Assembly (NCBI RefSeq): GCF_000013745.1
Contig: NC_007925.1
Location: 806,001 to 870,000 of the forward strand
Source: Rhodopseudomonas_A palustris_F
Lineage (GTDB): Bacteria; Pseudomonadota; Alphaproteobacteria; Rhizobiales; Xanthobacteraceae
Direction: 5' to 3'
DNA: 64,000 bases
Positions within the stretch are counted from its first letter, which is position 1, and each line of letters starts with the position of its first letter. This document shows positions 26,522 to 39,359 of this stretch, in pieces. The notes beneath the pieces were generated by a model that ran no database searches, was not told the origin of the DNA, and saw nothing but the letters and a program-made list of their open reading frames with translations. The translations under genes were made by a program, and so were the position numbers.

Positions 26522-27616
26522 TTAAACCGGCCAGTCTTCCGCGGTGATGGTGGGCGCATCGGCGCCGACGATTTCGCCGAGCGAGTCCCGGCCGGTGCGC
26601 AGCAGCGTCGAGGCGAGGTCGGTCTTGATCGCGTCGAGCAGTCCGAGGCCTTTGTAGATCAGCGACGAATACAGCTGGATCAGCGTGGCGCCGGCGCGGA
26701 TCTTGGTCAGCGCGGCGCCGCCGGAATCGATGCCGCCGACCCCGATCAGCGGAAACGCCCCCTCGGCGCGCACGAAGGTTTCCGCCACCATCCGCGTCGA
26801 CAGCCGGAACAACGGCCGGCCGGACAGCCCGCCGGGCTCTTTCGCCCGCGCCTTGTCGCGCAGCGCCTGCGAGCGCGACAGCGTGGTGTTGGCGACGATC
26901 ATGCCGTCGACCCGGCGCGAGCGGGCGATGTGCACCACGTCGTCGAGTTCGTTCAGCGTCAGATCCGGCGCGATCTTCAACAGCACCGGCGAATCGCCGG
27001 CATTCTGTTGCACGCGGTCGCGCGCCTCGATCACCCGCGCCAGCAGGTCGTCGAGCGCTGCGGCCTGTTGCAGATTGCGCAAGCCCGGGGTGTTCGGCGA
27101 CGACACGTTGACGGTGAAGTAGCTCGCCACCGGCGCGAAGGTCTCGATCAGCCGGACGTAGTCGGCGACCCGATCGAGCGAATCCTTGTTGGCGCCGACA
27201 TTGACGCCGACGATGCCGCCCTGATTGGCCCGCGCCGCGAGCCGCCGCAGCACCATTTCGGCGCCGTCATTGTTGAAGCCCATGCGGTTGACCACCGCCT
27301 CGTCGCGCTCCAGCCGGAACAGCCGCGGCCGCGGATTGCCGGATTGCGGCTTCGGCGTCACGGTGCCGATCTCGACGAAGCCGAAGCCCAGCCGCAGCAG
27401 CGCGTCCGGCGCCTCGGCATTCTTGTCGAAGCCCGCGGCGATGCCGACCGGGTTGGAAAAATTCAGCCCGAAGGCGCGCACCGCGAGTTTCGGATCGTCG
27501 TCGCGCGGCCGGATCTGCGGCAATAGCCGCAGTCCCTGGATCGCCAGCCGATGGGCGTCTTCCGGATCGAGCCAGCGCAACAGCGGCAGCGAGAAGGCGT
27601 CGAAGGCGCGGATCAT
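26522..27616 (-). CDS. pyrD: Dihydroorotate dehydrogenase (quinone), class 2
   Basis: 364 residues. PyrD oxidises dihydroorotate to orotate in pyrimidine synthesis, passing electrons to quinone at the membrane. Class 2 features: an N-terminal helical membrane-association segment (LLRWLDPEDAHRLAIQGL), PVGIAAGFDKNAEAPDAL, FVEIGTVTPKPQSGNPRPR, and the active-site loop TVNVSSPNTPGLR with the catalytic Ser. The FMN phosphate-binding IGVGGIDSGG and LYSSLIYKG follow. Its ATG overlaps the stop of the upstream DUF952 gene (ATGA). Confidence 0.96.
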   Translation of the reverse strand: MIRAFDAFSLPLLRWLDPEDAHRLAIQGLRLLPQIRPRDDDPKLAVRAFGLNFSNPVGIAAGFDKNAEAPDALLRLGFGFVEIGTVTPKPQSGNPRPRLFRLERDEAVVNRMGFNNDGAEMVLRRLAARANQGGIVGVNVGANKDSLDRVADYVRLIETFAPVASYFTVNVSSPNTPGLRNLQQAAALDDLLARVIEARDRVQQNAGDSPVLLKIAPDLTLNELDDVVHIARSRRVDGMIVANTTLSRSQALRDKARAKEPGGLSGRPLFRLSTRMVAETFVRAEGAFPLIGVGGIDSGGAALTKIRAGATLIQLYSSLIYKGLGLLDAIKTDLASTLLRTGRDSLGEIVGADAPTITAEDWPV

Positions 27617-27957
27617 GGCGCGAGTTCCGGAATGGCGTGGGAGCCGTCGGAGCGTAGCGGCAATTCCTTGACCTCGATCACCGCGCCGAGATCGAGTTCG
27701 CCGTACAGATGCGGAAACAGCTCGTCGTTGCGGGACGCCTCCCAGCGCAGCGCGTCGCCGAGCGCGTCGGCGTCGATCGCCACCAGGAACAGCCCGCTGC
27801 GGCCGGCGAAATGCTTTTTCGCGGTCCCCGGCACCTGCGCGGCGGTGGAAAAATGGATGAAGCCGTCGCGGATGTCGTCGGCGCTGCCGGCAAACACCCC
27901 CTGGCGTTCGGCTTCGCGCCAGGCCGAGGCGTCACAAATCTTGTAAATGCTGCGCAC
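27613..27957 (-). CDS. DUF952 domain protein
   Basis: 114 residues: a small globular protein with IYKICDASAWREAERQGVFAGS, DGFIHFSTAAQVPGTAKKHF and LFLVAIDADAL, which are the conserved blocks of DUF952. The family has no firm function; it has a fold related to ADP-ribosyl-handling proteins, as I recall. The start is taken as GTG at 27957 (VRSIYKI), with AGGA upstream; the longer frame to 28029 starts in sequence without similarity. Translationally coupled to pyrD. Confidence 0.83.
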   Translation of the reverse strand: MRSIYKICDASAWREAERQGVFAGSADDIRDGFIHFSTAAQVPGTAKKHFAGRSGLFLVAIDADALGDALRWEASRNDELFPHLYGELDLGAVIEVKELPLRSDGSHAIPELAP

Positions 27958-28261
27958 GCGCCCGCAATCCTGCTCGCATCGGGTGGCGGCCCCAGCCCCC
28001 GCCCGCCGTTGAAAAATAATGAAAAACAATGCTCTGCGCGGTGGCTGAGGGCAAAACCGGTTCCCGTTCCGTTGGCCGGGCCAGGCCGGATTGGCGCGCC
28101 GTCCGCGGACTGGTTTGGACCGTATCGACGCCGCCGGTTCACTTCAAGGGCAGCGTTTTCGATCCGCGAATGGATTGCGCCGCCGCTCGTCTTGAGGTAA
28201 TAATTCCTAGTTCGCAGTGGCGGCCGATCCGATCGCCGCCCGCCGGCTCAGGACACACGAC
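27958..28261. other. Intergenic region, divergent promoters
   Basis: 304 bp between the DUF952/pyrD operon (minus) and the LexA-like regulator (plus). AT-rich patches are at about 28011-28030 and 28193-28210. I see no repeat family, RNA gene or clear operator. Confidence 0.4.
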
Positions 28262-28888
28262 ATGCTGACCCACGACCAGATCTGGACCGCGTTGGACCGC
28301 CTGGCGGAGCGCGCCGGGCTCTCGCCGTCAGGCCTCGCCAAACGCTCCGGGCTCGATCCCACCACCTTCAACAAATCGAAACGCATCACCAATGACGGCC
28401 GCGAGCGCTGGCCCTCGACCGAATCGGTGGCCAAGGCGCTGGCGGCGACCAACACCGCGATCGACGCCTTCGTGCAGCTGATCGGCGACGGCCCGCGCGC
28501 GGTGCAATCGGTGCCGCTGCTCGGTCTGGCGCAGGCCGGCTCCGGCGGCTATTTCGACGACGGCGGCTTTCCGGTCGGCAAGGGCTGGGACGAGGTCGGG
28601 CTGCCCTCGGTCAACGACGAGCACGCCTATGCGCTGGAGATTTCCGGCGACTCGATGAAGCCGGCGTATCGCGCCGGCGACGTCATCGTGGTGTCGCCGG
28701 GCTCGCCGATCCGGCGCGGCGACCGCGTCGTGGTGAAGACCCGCGACGGCGAGGTGATGGTCAAGGAGCTGAAGCGGCGCACCGCCAAGACCTTGGAATT
28801 GCTGTCGCTCAACCCGAGCCATCCCGATCGCACGCTGGCGCCGGCCGAGGTCGAATGGATCGCCCGGATCGTCTGGGCCAGCCAATAG
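28262..28888 (+). CDS. S24/LexA-like helix-turn-helix transcriptional regulator
   Basis: 208 residues. The N-terminal 70 residues form a Cro/CI-type HTH (LAERAGLSPSGLAKRSGLDPTTFNKSKR, two helices). The C-terminal part is a LexA/S24 peptidase domain: Ser131 in EISGDSMKP and Lys168 in GEVMVKELK, 37 residues apart as in LexA Ser119/Lys156. An Ala92-Gly93 pair in LAQAGSGG could be a self-cleavage site. The ATG at 28262 is chosen from the family start MLTHDQIWTALDRLAERAG. It may respond to RecA filaments or to another stress; its targets are unknown. Confidence 0.85.
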   Translation: MLTHDQIWTALDRLAERAGLSPSGLAKRSGLDPTTFNKSKRITNDGRERWPSTESVAKALAATNTAIDAFVQLIGDGPRAVQSVPLLGLAQAGSGGYFDDGGFPVGKGWDEVGLPSVNDEHAYALEISGDSMKPAYRAGDVIVVSPGSPIRRGDRVVVKTRDGEVMVKELKRRTAKTLELLSLNPSHPDRTLAPAEVEWIARIVWASQ

Positions 28889-28978
28889 AGTTTATTTCAA
28901 ACCGCGCCGCGAACCTTCATCGGTCGGTCGAGACCAATCTGCTATCAGCTTGTGCCATCAACAAATGAGGGATCGTCC

Positions 28979-29731
28979 ATGAACCGTCGTCATGCCTTGA
29001 AAGCCCTGGCGGGCCTTGCGCTCTGCCCGGTTTGCGCCTCGACCGGTTTCGCCGCCGAACATCCGCATTGGGGCTACGAGGGCGAAGCCGGTCCGAACCA
29101 TTGGGGCGACCTCGACGCCGCCAACCAGGTTTGCAGCATCGGCAGCCAGCAATCGCCGATCAACATCGACGGCGCGGTGAAGTCGGACCTCTACGATCTC
29201 AGCGTCAAATGGGCGTCGAGCGCCGAAACCATCGTCAACAACGGCCACACCATCCAGTTGAATTTCGCCGAAGGCTCGACGCTGACCCGCGGCGACACCA
29301 CCTACAAGCTGCTGCAGGTGCATTTCCATCGGCCGAGCGAGCACCTGATCGCCGGCAAGAATTTTCCGATGGAAGCGCATTTCGTGCACCGCGGCGAGAG
29401 CGGCCTCGCGGTGCTCGGCGTGCTGTTCCTGGCCGGCGACGCCAACCCCGCCTTCGCCAAGATCGTCGCCTCGATGCCGGAGCATGAAGGCCCCGCGGTG
29501 AAGGCCGACGACGCCATCAACCCCAACGACCTGCTGCCGTCGAAGCTCGGCTACTACCGCTACGAAGGCTCGCTGACCACGCCGCCCTGTTCGGAGATCG
29601 TCGATTGGCTGGTGCTGGCCGATCCGATCCGGGTGGCGGCCGACGACATCGCGGCGTTCGCCAAGCTCTATCCGATGAACGCCCGCCCGCCGCAGAACGA
29701 CAACCGCCGCTTCGTGCTGCGCTCGGACTGA
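28979..29731 (+). CDS. Alpha-class carbonic anhydrase, periplasmic
   Basis: 250 residues. Converts CO2 to bicarbonate. The N-terminus NRRHALKALAGLALCPVCASTGFAA has a twin-arginine and a hydrophobic core, so export through Tat (or Sec) to the periplasm is likely. Zinc ligands of the alpha class are His115 and His117 in QVHFHRPSEH and His134 in MEAHFVH. Substrate-pocket blocks QQSPINID and GSLTTPPCSEIVDWLV are intact. ATG at 28979 with GAGG upstream. Monocistronic, followed by a long repeat-rich stretch. Confidence 0.94.
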   Translation: MNRRHALKALAGLALCPVCASTGFAAEHPHWGYEGEAGPNHWGDLDAANQVCSIGSQQSPINIDGAVKSDLYDLSVKWASSAETIVNNGHTIQLNFAEGSTLTRGDTTYKLLQVHFHRPSEHLIAGKNFPMEAHFVHRGESGLAVLGVLFLAGDANPAFAKIVASMPEHEGPAVKADDAINPNDLLPSKLGYYRYEGSLTTPPCSEIVDWLVLADPIRVAADDIAAFAKLYPMNARPPQNDNRRFVLRSD

Positions 29732-29782
29732 GCGCTCGCAGCACGCGCTGCGTTATCCCGGGCGCTTGCAGCACGCGCGACG

Positions 29783-29893
29783 ATCTCATCCTGAGGAGCC
29801 CGGCGTAGCTCGCAGAGCGAAGCCGGGCGTCTCGAAGGATGCGCCGCGCAGTCGGCGCACCACCCGTCTCGTCATCCTTCGAGGCGCGCTCCA
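29783..29893. repeat. Palindromic repeat, family C
   Basis: CTCATCCTGAGGAGCCCGGCG, here split across its arms, with CGTCTCGAAGGATG and a second CGTCATCCTTCGAGG arm. Confidence 0.8.
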
Positions 29894-29953
29894 CCAGCGG
29901 CGGTTCAAGCCTACTGAAAATGCAGCGAAGATAGTGCGGCACTGCGTTCACCA

Positions 29954-30045
29954 CGTCATGGCCGGGCTTGTCCCGGCCATCCACGCCCCCAAGCAGAGCT
30001 GCCGACGTTTCTCGTGGATGGCCGGGACGAAGCCCGGCCATGACG
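29954..30045. repeat. Palindromic repeat, family D
   Basis: Begins CGTCATGGCCGGGCTTGTCC and ends GAAGCCCGGCCATGACG. Other copies are near 31328, 47489 and 63325. Confidence 0.88.
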
Positions 30046-30750
30046 CGGCGAGGTGCACCCTTTCGCAAACGCCGACAGCGCGGAAAGCAGGTGCGAGTCC
30101 TGATGGGATGACGGGATGGACGGGCGCCGCTCGGCGCACCGCGGCTTTGCCGCCGGGAACGATGGCGACCATCGCCTCGCCATCCATCGCCATTCAAATT
30201 GTCAAACAGCCACGTCCGATAATTCTCAGCCCACGCGCCATCGTTCTCGCGCAACGCCTTGCGCGAGGGGAGCCGGTAGTTTCCCCCCTCGCCAGGTGAG
30301 GGGGACGGAGCGCCGCAAGGCGCAACCGTGATTGAGTGGCGCTGCCCGGCGCTGCTCGCAAGCAGCGAAAGGCCGCGCACGCCTTGCGGCGCTCCATCGC
30401 GGGATTTGTCGACCCCAGGACCGTGCTTCCGGGGACAGGCGCGATGCACTCCGCACCGCCGATCCGGCGGGCTTTCCCCCGCCTTCACCTGTCCCGCGTC
30501 CAGCCAACCAGCAAGTGGCAGAGCCCCGTAGTAGGCCCGGACGGCGACCCGGGGCGTCCCGGGCTTGCGGGTGCGAACCGCGCGCGCAGGACACCGCATC
30601 CTTGCTCCGCCTCATGAGCGCCCTCGAGAAGCGCCCCTCGTGAGCGAGGACACGGTGATAGTAAGCGATGGCGCAAAAGCGGGGATTGCTATCCGCACGT
30701 TTTTTTGCGGGGTGAATAGTCGCACGTGGCACAGCTCACGCCCTGGCGGC

Positions 30751-30804
30751 CATCCTTCGAGACGCCCGGCTCCGCTGCGCTTCGCCGGGCTCCTCAGGAT
30801 GACG
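30751..30804. repeat. Palindromic repeat, family C (partial)
   Basis: CCATCCTTCGAGACGCCCGG followed by CGGGCTCCTCAGGATGACG. One half of the longer family C unit. Confidence 0.8.
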
Positions 30805-30871
30805 GGAAGGAGTGTGGCTGGGTCAGAATGACGGCGATTGGCGTGGCCAACTCAGCCGCGCCGGCACACAC

Positions 30872-31207
30872 TCACTCCACCACCACCAACCAATGCATCG
30901 CCAGCAACGCGGCGAACAGGGCGGTGAGGACGAAGCCGGCGAGGAAGCCGCTCAACAGGCCGAGCTTGAAGCCGCGCTGGCGGGCGAGCGCGGCGAGCCT
31001 GAGTTCGCGATAGCTTTCAGGGCGCGCGGTCCAGGCGGCGGCGTCGGCCGGGCTCCAGCGCTGGCCGTCGAGGGTGGCGAGATCCTTGGCGATCTTCAAC
31101 AACAGCTGCATGTCGTCCGCCGCCGGCTCGTTCAACTCGGCGCGGATGCGGTCGAGAACGGCGGTGGCGGTGAGGCCGTCGGCCGGGGCTTGATCTGGAT
31201 CTGTCAT
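30872..31207 (-). CDS. Small hypothetical membrane protein, one C-terminal TM
   Basis: 111 residues that I do not recognise. The N-terminal 75 residues are soluble and acidic/alanine-rich (LTATAVLDRIRAELNEPAADDMQLLLKIAKDL, two likely helices). A basic patch (RQRGFKLG) precedes one strong hydrophobic helix (LLSGFLAGFVLTALFAALLAMHWL) at the C-terminus, so it is probably tail-anchored in the inner membrane. I choose the ATG at 31207, preceded by AGAGAAC; the longer frame to 31519 reads through two repeat elements. Flanked by repeats on both sides. Confidence 0.65.
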   Translation of the reverse strand: MTDPDQAPADGLTATAVLDRIRAELNEPAADDMQLLLKIAKDLATLDGQRWSPADAAAWTARPESYRELRLAALARQRGFKLGLLSGFLAGFVLTALFAALLAMHWLVVVE

Positions 31208-31327
31208 GGCGCGTTCTCTGCCGAATTTAATCCGGCAAACTACGCCAGCGCGCATCGGCTGATAAGGCGGCGATGGTAGGGGGGCGGTCGGGCACGGCGT
31301 TGATGAAGGGTTCTCTGCTCGACACAG

Positions 31328-31416
31328 GTCATGGCCGGGCTTGTCCCGGCCACCCACGCCCACAGGCAGGGCGGCCGATGTTGCCGTGGATGGCCGGGAC
31401 AAGCCCGGCCATGACG
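31328..31416. repeat. Palindromic repeat, family D
   Basis: GTCATGGCCGGGCTTGTCCC opposite GGGACAAGCCCGGCCATGAC, a nearly perfect dyad of about 89 bp. Confidence 0.9.
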
Positions 31417-31463
31417 TGGAGAGGTGAGCGTCTCGTTGCGGCCCGCTGTGGCGCGGAGAAGCC

Positions 31464-31556
31464 GTAGGGTGGGTTAGCGCGCAGCGCGTAACCCACCGCC
31501 GCGACAGGGTGGGCGCCATGGTGGGTTACGGCGCAAGGGCGCCTGACCCACCCTAC
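31464..31556. repeat. Palindromic repeat, family H
   Basis: GTAGGGTGGGTTAGCGCGC at the left, GACCCACCCTAC at the right, with internal GTAACCCACC and GGTGGGTTAC arms. Only copy of this family in the window. It ends ten bases before the gltD stop codon. Confidence 0.88.
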
Positions 31557-31566
31557 GAAGTCGCGC

Positions 31567-33024
31567 CTACCTCGGCAGCGTGGTCAGGCCCATCAGGGCC
31601 TGGTCGATGGCGCGGGCGCACAGCCGGCCTTCGCGGATCGCCCAGACGACGAGGGATTGGCCGCGGCGCATGTCGCCGGAGGCGAACACTTTCGGCACCG
31701 AGGTCTGGAAGTCGGAGGTGGTGGCGTTGACGTTGCCGCGCGGGTCGAGATCGACGCCGAGCGACTTCAACAGCCCGTCATGCACCGGATGCACGAAGCC
31801 CATCGCCAGCAGCACGAGATCGGCCTTCAGTTCGAATTCGGTGCCGGGCAGCGGCTGGAATTTGCTGTCGACGCGGACGCAATGCAGCTTGCCGACTTTG
31901 CCGCCGGTGCCTTCGAAGGCTTGCGTCAGCACCGCGAAGTCGCGCGCCGCGCCCTCGGCCTGGCTCGACGAGGTGCGCATCTTCTGCGGCCAGTTCGGCC
32001 AGGTCAGCGCCTTGTTCTCGCGCTCCGGCGGCGCCGGCATGATCTCGATCTGGGTGACCGACTTGGCGCCCTGGCGGAACGAGGTGCCGATGCAGTCCGA
32101 GCCGGTGTCGCCGCCGCCGATCACCACGACATGCTTGCCGGTGGCCAGAATCTCTTGCTTGTCGCCGAGCGACTCGCCCGACACCCGGCGGTTCTGCTGG
32201 GTGAGAAAATCCATCGCGAAGTGGATGCCGCTGAGTTCGCGGCCGGGGATCGGCAGATCGCGCGGCGCTTCCGAGCCGCCGGTCAGCGCCACCGCGTCAT
32301 AGTCCTTGAGAATCTGCTTGGCATCGACCGCGCCGGGGGCGGAGCCGCCGACCGGGGCATTGTAGTGGAAGGTGACGCCTTCGCCTTCCATCTGCGCGAC
32401 GCGGCGGTCGATCAGATGCTTCTCCATCTTGAAGTCGGGAATGCCGTAGCGCAACAACCCGCCGGCTTTCGCCGCCTTCTCATAGACGTGAACCTCGTGG
32501 CCGGCGCGCGCCAGCTGCTGGGCGCAGGCGAGCCCGGCGGGGCCGGCGCCGACCACCGCGACCTTCTTGCCGCTCTTCACCGCGGCGGGCTCCGGCTTCA
32601 GCCAGCCGTTCTCCCAGGCGCGATCGACGATGGCGCATTCGATGGTCTTGATGGTGACCGGGTTGTCGTCGATGTTCAGCGTGCAGGAGGCTTCGCACGG
32701 CGCCGGACAAATCCGGCCGGTGAATTCCGGGAAGTTGTTGGTGGAGTGCAGGTTGCGCGACGCCTCCTGCCAGTTGCCCTGATAGACCAGATCGTTGAAA
32801 TCCGGGATCTGGTTGTTGACCGGGCAGCCGGTGGTGCCGGGCGCCACCGCGCCGGTGCCGTGGCAATACGGGATGCCGCAATTCATGCAGCGCGCGGCCT
32901 GGTCGCGGGTGTCCTTCTCGTTCAAAGGCACGACGAATTCGTTGTAGTTCGTCACCCGCTCGGCGACCGGCGCGTAGGGCCGGTCGTGCCGGTCGATTTC
33001 CAGAAAACCCGTGATCTTGCCCAT
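31567..33024 (-). CDS. gltD: Glutamate synthase (NADPH), small subunit
   Basis: 485 residues. GltD takes electrons from NADPH through FAD and Fe-S centres to GltB. N-terminal Cys-rich Fe-S ligand clusters are CMNCGIPYCHG and CPAPCEASC. The FAD site is VGAGPAGLACAQQLARAGHE and the NADPH site is VVIGGGDTGSDCIG. The C-terminal part ends with the usual SGDMRRGQSLVVWAIREGR block. The gene is downstream of gltB on the same strand, with a 209-bp gap that holds two repeats, and is probably transcribed with it. Confidence 0.96.
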   Translation of the reverse strand: MGKITGFLEIDRHDRPYAPVAERVTNYNEFVVPLNEKDTRDQAARCMNCGIPYCHGTGAVAPGTTGCPVNNQIPDFNDLVYQGNWQEASRNLHSTNNFPEFTGRICPAPCEASCTLNIDDNPVTIKTIECAIVDRAWENGWLKPEPAAVKSGKKVAVVGAGPAGLACAQQLARAGHEVHVYEKAAKAGGLLRYGIPDFKMEKHLIDRRVAQMEGEGVTFHYNAPVGGSAPGAVDAKQILKDYDAVALTGGSEAPRDLPIPGRELSGIHFAMDFLTQQNRRVSGESLGDKQEILATGKHVVVIGGGDTGSDCIGTSFRQGAKSVTQIEIMPAPPERENKALTWPNWPQKMRTSSSQAEGAARDFAVLTQAFEGTGGKVGKLHCVRVDSKFQPLPGTEFELKADLVLLAMGFVHPVHDGLLKSLGVDLDPRGNVNATTSDFQTSVPKVFASGDMRRGQSLVVWAIREGRLCARAIDQALMGLTTLPR

Positions 33025-33061
33025 GAACCCTGACGCCCCTTAACTCTCAATCTGGTCCCGA

Positions 33062-33166
33062 CGTCATCCTGAGGTGCGAGCCCGCTTGGACGCGCCTCGA
33101 AGGATGAGTGTTCTGCCGCTGTCGCCCTTCGAGGCCCGCGCGGCGCGCGGGCACCTCAGGGTGACG
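33062..33166. repeat. Palindromic repeat, family C
   Basis: Begins CGTCATCCTGAGGTGCGAG and ends GGGCACCTCAGGGTGACG, with an internal CCTCGAAGGATG. Lies between gltB and gltD. Confidence 0.85.
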
Positions 33167-33180
33167 GCGGTTCTCTATTT

Positions 33181-33229
33181 GCGCATGATCTGATCCGAAA
33201 ACCGGTGTCCACTTTTCGGGATCATGCGC
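33181..33229. repeat. Palindromic repeat, family G
   Basis: GCGCATGATCTGATCCGAAAA facing TTTTCGGGATCATGCGC, the CATGATCC-type element widespread in Rhizobiales. It ends four bases before the gltB stop codon. A second copy is at 56089-56137. Confidence 0.88.
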
Positions 33230-33233
33230 GGTG

Positions 33234-37955
<4,722 letters not shown>

Positions 37956-38435
37956 CTTAGTCCTCTCATCCGGCGAGGGACCTCGCCATTCTCGTCGCGC
38001 AGCTTGGGCGGCCGCGGCACCGTTTGGCCACCGCACACACCCGCGAGCCACGATTTCGTAAATTCAGGCTGTGGCGCCTAATTTCCCAGTGACAACGGCG
38101 GCCTTATTCAACGTCTGAAACGACGTTGTAAACTCCGGGCCGGTGACCACCCGCAATTGAGACAGCGTTGCTGTCCTAGCCTGACCTTGCCAAATTTTTT
38201 TCTATCATACAAGCGCATGAAAGTCCTCCGTTTGATGGAGAATGCAGCCCTGCCGCGCCGCGAATTCAAGCCAAATCCGCCGCGTTTGAGCCCCGGCGGC
38301 GCCGAAATCCGCGGAGAGGCTGGGTGCCGGGCCAAGCCGCGGCAATCTGCTGCAAATCTCTCGCAGATTCGCCAGGCCAGCGTTGCAAAACGCCCGCCCA
38401 GCCATGTTGCGGCGCAGTCGGCGAAGGAGAACACG
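37956..38435. promoter_or_regulatory. Divergent intergenic region upstream of gltB with a palindromic operator candidate
   Basis: 480 bp between gltB (minus) and a secreted-protein gene (plus). At 38109-38128 there is CAACGTC, six bases, GACGTTG, a perfect 7-bp inverted repeat that could bind a dimeric regulator. An A/T-rich patch with a T-run is at about 38186-38206. An in-frame extension of the downstream gene to 38157 exists, but I do not think it is translated. Confidence 0.4.
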
Positions 38436-39071
38436 ATGAAACGTTGCGTGGGATGGGCGATTTCGACAGGATTGCTGCTGAGCGCGGGCGCTGCCGGGGC
38501 GCAGGGCATCCCACCCGATCAGGCCCGGGCCGGCGTGATCCTGGTGTCGGATTTCGACGGGCCCTCGGGGTTCCCGCGGCGTGGCTACGCGGCCGAACTG
38601 CTGCCGCCGGGCGAGGTCTATGCAGTGCTGCGCGACGCCGGCTTTGCGCCGCTCGGCACGCCGCGGCTGCGCGGGGTGTTCTACAGCGTCGCCGCGACCG
38701 ATCTCGACGGCGCCGACGGCCGGGTGCTGATCGACGGCCGCTCCGGGCGGATCATCCGCTTCATTCCGGCCGACGCCGACGACAGTTTCGCGCGCTACGA
38801 CCCGGTCCGGCCGGTGCCGTCGTTCCGCGAGGTGCGGCCGCCGCGCCCGCCTTTGCCGGTGCCAAGGGTGGCGAGCCGCAATTCAACCGCGCCGCTGCCG
38901 CGGCCTGCGCCGCCGCCGATCGCCGCGCAGCCGCTGCCGGCACCTGCGCAGCAGACCGCGGCGGTGCCGAAACCGGCCGAGACGCCGCCTGCGGCCCCCG
39001 CAGTCGAGGCCAAGCCATCCGCGACGATCCAGCCGACCCAGCAGATGCCGCCGGTGCAGGGGCTGGAATAG
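38436..39071 (+). CDS. Secreted Pro-rich protein of unknown function
   Basis: 211 residues. A signal peptide (AISTGLLLSAGAAGAQG) is followed by a compact domain (about residues 28-120: AGVILVSDFDGPSGFPRRGY, EVYAVLRDAGFAPLGTPRLRG, VLIDGRSGRIIRFIP) and a long Pro/Ala-rich tail. The middle block resembles the small PepSY-like folds that bind at the periplasmic face, but I cannot name the family. The start at 38436 follows GGAG and opens the signal peptide. It ends before a strong terminator. Function unknown. Confidence 0.78.
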   Translation: MKRCVGWAISTGLLLSAGAAGAQGIPPDQARAGVILVSDFDGPSGFPRRGYAAELLPPGEVYAVLRDAGFAPLGTPRLRGVFYSVAATDLDGADGRVLIDGRSGRIIRFIPADADDSFARYDPVRPVPSFREVRPPRPPLPVPRVASRNSTAPLPRPAPPPIAAQPLPAPAQQTAAVPKPAETPPAAPAVEAKPSATIQPTQQMPPVQGLE

Positions 39072-39106
39072 GCCGCTCGTGCTGGTCCGCGACCTGCGGG
39101 CCATAA

Positions 39107-39134
39107 AAAACGCCCCGGCGGACCGGGGCGTTTT
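39107..39134. terminator. Rho-independent terminator
   Basis: AAAACGCCCCGG paired with CCGGGGCGTTTT, loop CGGA; A-run on the left and T-run on the right, so it can work in both directions. Located 36 bases after the secreted-protein stop. Confidence 0.92.
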
Positions 39135-39168
39135 GATAAATTCAGGCGGTGGGGCCACGCCCGTGGCC

Positions 39169-39226
39169 CATCCTTCGAGACACCCGGCTTCGCGCTGCGC
39201 GCTTCGCCGGGTTCCTCAGGATGACG
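39169..39226. repeat. Palindromic repeat, family C (partial)
   Basis: CATCCTTCGAGACACCCGGC facing CCGGGTTCCTCAGGATGACG. Confidence 0.8.
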
Positions 39227-39284
39227 CTGCTGGTGGATCACGCCGCTTGTGCAGCTCGGCGGACCGCCGATCCAATCCCGGCGC

Positions 39285-39326
39285 CGTCATCCTGAGGTGC
39301 CCGAGCAAAGCTCGGGCTATGAGGAT
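39285..39326. repeat. Palindromic repeat, family C (partial)
   Basis: CGTCATCCTGAGGTGCCCGA followed by an inner dyad CCGAGCAAAGCTCGG. It lies just after the hsp20 stop on the minus strand. Confidence 0.7.
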
Positions 39327-39359
39327 GCGGCTCCGGAGCGATCGTGACCGTCAGCGGCG

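Larger units (their letters stand above)
29732..30871. other. Repeat-rich non-coding region
   Basis: 1.1 kb without a gene I can support. It holds a family C element at 29783-29893, family D at 29954-30045 and another family C piece at 30751-30804. Between 30060 and 30750 is a GC-rich stretch of unknown nature with many short dyads (for example CGCAACGCCTTGCG, CGCTGCTCGCAAGCAGCG, CCGGCGGG). Short open frames here are on both strands, overlap one another and read through the palindromes, so I do not call them genes. Confidence 0.6.

Noticed and set aside
30226..30732. 168-residue minus-strand frame in the repeat region
   Set aside because: Arg/Gly/Ser-rich, overlaps frames on the other strand and reads through dyads; no start or domain supports it.
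29783..30804. CRISPR array
   Set aside because: Repeats are long palindromes of different families at irregular spacing, with no constant-length spacers and no cas genes.
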